Shown here one piece after another: positions 6,013-7,904 of a stretch of DNA of 7,904 bases. The notes beneath the pieces are model-generated. The model was not told the DNA's origin, did no database searches, and saw nothing but the letters and a program-made list of their open reading frames with translations. The DNA is from a bacterium (GTDB lineage Bacteria; Krumholzibacteriota; Krumholzibacteriia; WVZY01): positions 1 to 7,904 of the forward strand of contig JAPUJU010000049.1 in the NCBI GenBank assembly GCA_027296025.1, in the 5' to 3' direction. Both the position numbers and the translations under genes were made by a program. The first letter of the stretch is position 1; each line of letters opens with the position of its first letter.

Positions 6013-7904
6013 CTACGACTCCTGGACCTGAACCTGACTTGCGGAAAGACGGTCAGTCTTGATCGTCCGGCCCTTCCTGTCCACCTGCCCGAACGTCAGA
6101 ACGCCTGTCGGGCAACTTTGCACGCACGCTGAACACCGGACGCATTCCGGATCCTCCATGGGGAGACCCTTGTTGGCGAAGTTCATAACATCAATTCCTT
6201 GGTGACAAACCGAAGTACAAACGTTGCATGAGATACATTTCTTTTTGTCGGCGAGAATCCGGAAGCGGCTGAATCGCGCGTAGATGTGCATCAACGCGGC
6301 AAGCGGGCACATGAACCGGCACCAGATGCGGCCACTGTACCAGAAATAGAAACCATAACCGATGACACCGGCAAGGAAAACATCGACGATCCACTTGTAC
6401 TGATCTTTCGAGACGACAAAGACCTTTTCGATCGCAGGACTCGGGAAGATCCAGCCGTAGATTCGAACGATTAACATCAGAAAAGCGACGAGCAGGACGA
6501 CCTGACCGATCATGTTCAGGCGGTTCCAGCGCGGTCCGTGTGGCATCTTGTGTCGCTGCGTGTCACCGAGAGTCTCCGCCAGTGCGCCGCACGAGCAGAT
6601 CCACCCACAGTACGCGCCCTTCCCCCAGAAGTAGATAATTCCCGGGATGATGACGAACGTCTGCACGAACGAGATGACGAGCCACCAGAGGTGCGGCGCA
6701 TCTGTGAAAACGTTGTAAACGTTGAGCGGCCACGCAAGGATCAACCCGTACGCTCGCCAGAACTCCCTGCCGTGACCGTAGTCCGCGGCGGGAAAGAGCC
6801 CATCGGCGAGCGGTGTCCACAACAACCCGTTGTGGTTGAGCCACGGCAGGATAATCTCCGGCAGCAGGAAGAGCGGTACCACCTGAACGAGGGTCCAGGT
6901 GATGGTCTGCACCTTGACGTACGGTGTTCGCCGGCGCCGGACACGCTTGATCCCGAACACGGTTACCAGCGCGGAATAGGCCAGCGTGTACCAGAAGGAT
7001 GGGCCGGCGGCGGAAATGATAATCGTCCCGAACAGATTTGCCGGATTCGTGACGGCGTTGGCGAATATTGACGTCAGGTTTGTCGGAAACAAACCGTGCT
7101 GGTACGAAAGGTTGGACAGCATCCCTCCTGATTTCCAGTTGTAGAGGGCAATGCAGAACACGACGAACCCGATGAAGGCCAGCAGCGACTTTTTCGTCCA
7201 CTCGCCCGCGATGCGCACACCCGACCGCCGAAAAAATCCGAGCGGAGCTTCCCGGCCAATCATTGTAAAAACGACGTCGTTCGGTATTGCCCGGGTACTC
7301 CCGGACGCATCCTCGAGAATCACTTCCTTTTCACGGATTTCCCGCACCTTTGAGGACATCCTGACGGTGACGCTGCCCGGCTTTCGGTGTTCGCGCAAAA
7401 AACCGCCTGCCGCCGTAGTGACACGCTCGCTCGTGGGGTTTTCAACGGCGACGTCGGCCATCGGATCCTCCTGGAGCCGTTGCAGCATTCTGGCGTTTTC
7501 CTCTTTGGCGCGGGAAAACTCCTTGCCGCGATAGCTCAGCGTGACCCGCGAGCCACACTGCGCCAGCGCGATGGCTGTCTCGAGTGCGCTATCGCCCCCG
7601 CCGATCACCAGTGTGTTCTTGTCGCAAAAGTCCTTCGGGTCGTGCAGCCGGTTGTACACCTTGTCGAGGTGTTCGCCGGGCACATCGAGCGTGCGAAAAT
7701 TGCCGCTGCGCCCCAGCGCGGTGATCACGCGGTGGGCGACAAGAGTTTTGTCGGCGGTGACTACCTCGAGGAGCCTTCCTTTTTGACGAATCATCTCCGC
7801 GTGCGCGTGAACCGGTTCGAGTCCGGTTTCTCTTGTCTGTTTACGCAGCTCGTCGACCAGGGCTTCTTTGACATCCGCGGTTACCTGCAGGTCGCCGACG
7901 GGTG
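6013..7904 (-). CDS. Flavin/NAD(P) oxidoreductase fused to NapH/CcoG-like membrane polyferredoxin, 5'-truncated
   Basis: Probable membrane-bound electron-transfer protein taking electrons from NAD(P)H to iron-sulfur centres; the final acceptor is unknown. The frame is open through 36 codons beyond the ATG at 7794 to the right edge, so the start is outside the window. Numbering from that ATG, residues 1-200 resemble thioredoxin-reductase/YpdA-like flavoproteins: VIGGGDSALE (63-72) is the NAD(P)-binding turn, with Arg89 and Arg95 possibly contacting a 2'-phosphate. TrxB's CxxC is absent. About six or seven hydrophobic helices follow (near 202-219, 254-280, 294-318, 345-360, 367-390, 428-448, 466-486). 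Membrane cysteine motifs are CGWICSCG (C396, C400, C402) and CRFMCP (C492, C496). The C-terminus has two [4Fe-4S] motifs: C520, C523, C526, C530 followed by His, and C551, C554, C557, C561 followed by Pro. The missing N-terminus should carry the FAD-binding GxGxxG. It is probably co-transcribed with ferritin. The architecture is firm, the role inferred. Confidence 0.85.
   Translation of the reverse strand, partial: PVGDLQVTADVKEALVDELRKQTRETGLEPVHAHAEMIRQKGRLLEVVTADKTLVAHRVITALGRSGNFRTLDVPGEHLDKVYNRLHDPKDFCDKNTLVIGGGDSALETAIALAQCGSRVTLSYRGKEFSRAKEENARMLQRLQEDPMADVAVENPTSERVTTAAGGFLREHRKPGSVTVRMSSKVREIREKEVILEDASGSTRAIPNDVVFTMIGREAPLGFFRRSGVRIAGEWTKKSLLAFIGFVVFCIALYNWKSGGMLSNLSYQHGLFPTNLTSIFANAVTNPANLFGTIIISAAGPSFWYTLAYSALVTVFGIKRVRRRRTPYVKVQTITWTLVQVVPLFLLPEIILPWLNHNGLLWTPLADGLFPAADYGHGREFWRAYGLILAWPLNVYNVFTDAPHLWWLVISFVQTFVIIPGIIYFWGKGAYCGWICSCGALAETLGDTQRHKMPHGPRWNRLNMIGQVVLLVAFLMLIVRIYGWIFPSPAIEKVFVVSKDQYKWIVDVFLAGVIGYGFYFWYSGRIWCRFMCPLAALMHIYARFSRFRILADKKKCISCNVCTSVCHQGIDVMNFANKGLPMEDPECVRCSACVQSCPTGVLTFGQVDRKGRTIKTDRLSASQVQVQES

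Noticed and set aside
6538..7071. 177-codon plus-strand frame opposite the polyferredoxin
   Set aside because: Its composition is that of an antisense frame, and the minus strand encodes clear membrane helices and Cys motifs throughout.
7792..7794. ATG at 7794 (minus strand) as the start of the oxidoreductase fusion
   Set aside because: Another 36 in-frame codons of plausible protein continue to the window edge, and a start here would omit the FAD-binding N-terminus.
7195..7794. Thioredoxin reductase identity for the flavoprotein half
   Set aside because: The redox-active CxxC expected just before the NAD(P)-binding glycine motif is missing; only a single Cys (C57) lies there.
1..7904. Mobile element, CRISPR array, tRNA or toxin-antitoxin module
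   Set aside because: No direct repeat array, terminal repeats with a transposase, cloverleaf-like segment or small paired genes were found; the gaps between genes are 17 to 102 bp.

Overview
The window is a moderately GC-rich, tightly packed bacterial chromosome segment with five protein genes and almost no spare DNA. No tRNA, rRNA, CRISPR array, insertion sequence or phage gene is visible. The gene set (membrane-anchored alkaline-phosphatase-superfamily enzymes, class II fumarase, FtnA-type ferritin, and a flavoprotein/polyferredoxin fusion) suggests a free-living or environmental bacterium, probably with a Gram-negative-type envelope. I cannot place it in a phylum from sequence alone.

Left half, plus strand (1-3967): two tandem, clearly paralogous phosphohydrolases or phosphodiesterases of the alkaline phosphatase (AP) superfamily, 48 bp apart. 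The first is cut by the left edge. Its homology to the second continues upstream of the first visible ATG, so the true start lies outside the window. The second is complete, with an N-terminal membrane anchor that probably places the catalytic domain outside the cytoplasm. Both keep the full set of expected metal ligands and the nucleophilic Thr, and both end in the same 18-residue C-terminal tail.

Middle, plus strand (3968-5464): a 102-bp gap holding an exact TATAAT box framed by an inverted repeat and a strong Shine-Dalgarno site, then a complete class II fumarate hydratase (fumC), a TCA-cycle enzyme. It appears to have its own promoter and to be unrelated in function to the phosphohydrolases.

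Right half, minus strand (5482-7904): a two-gene unit transcribed towards fumC. The upstream gene, cut by the right edge, encodes a pyridine-nucleotide/flavin oxidoreductase domain fused to a multi-helix NapH/CcoG-like membrane polyferredoxin with two C-terminal [4Fe-4S] motifs. Thirty bases downstream is a ferritin with an intact ferroxidase centre. fumC and ferritin converge with only 17 bp between their stop codons.

The most interesting idea is that the flavin/iron-sulfur fusion may supply electrons to the ferritin next to it, for example to reduce and release stored iron. This is inference from gene order only. The other notable signal is the conserved C-terminal tail shared by the two phosphohydrolases.
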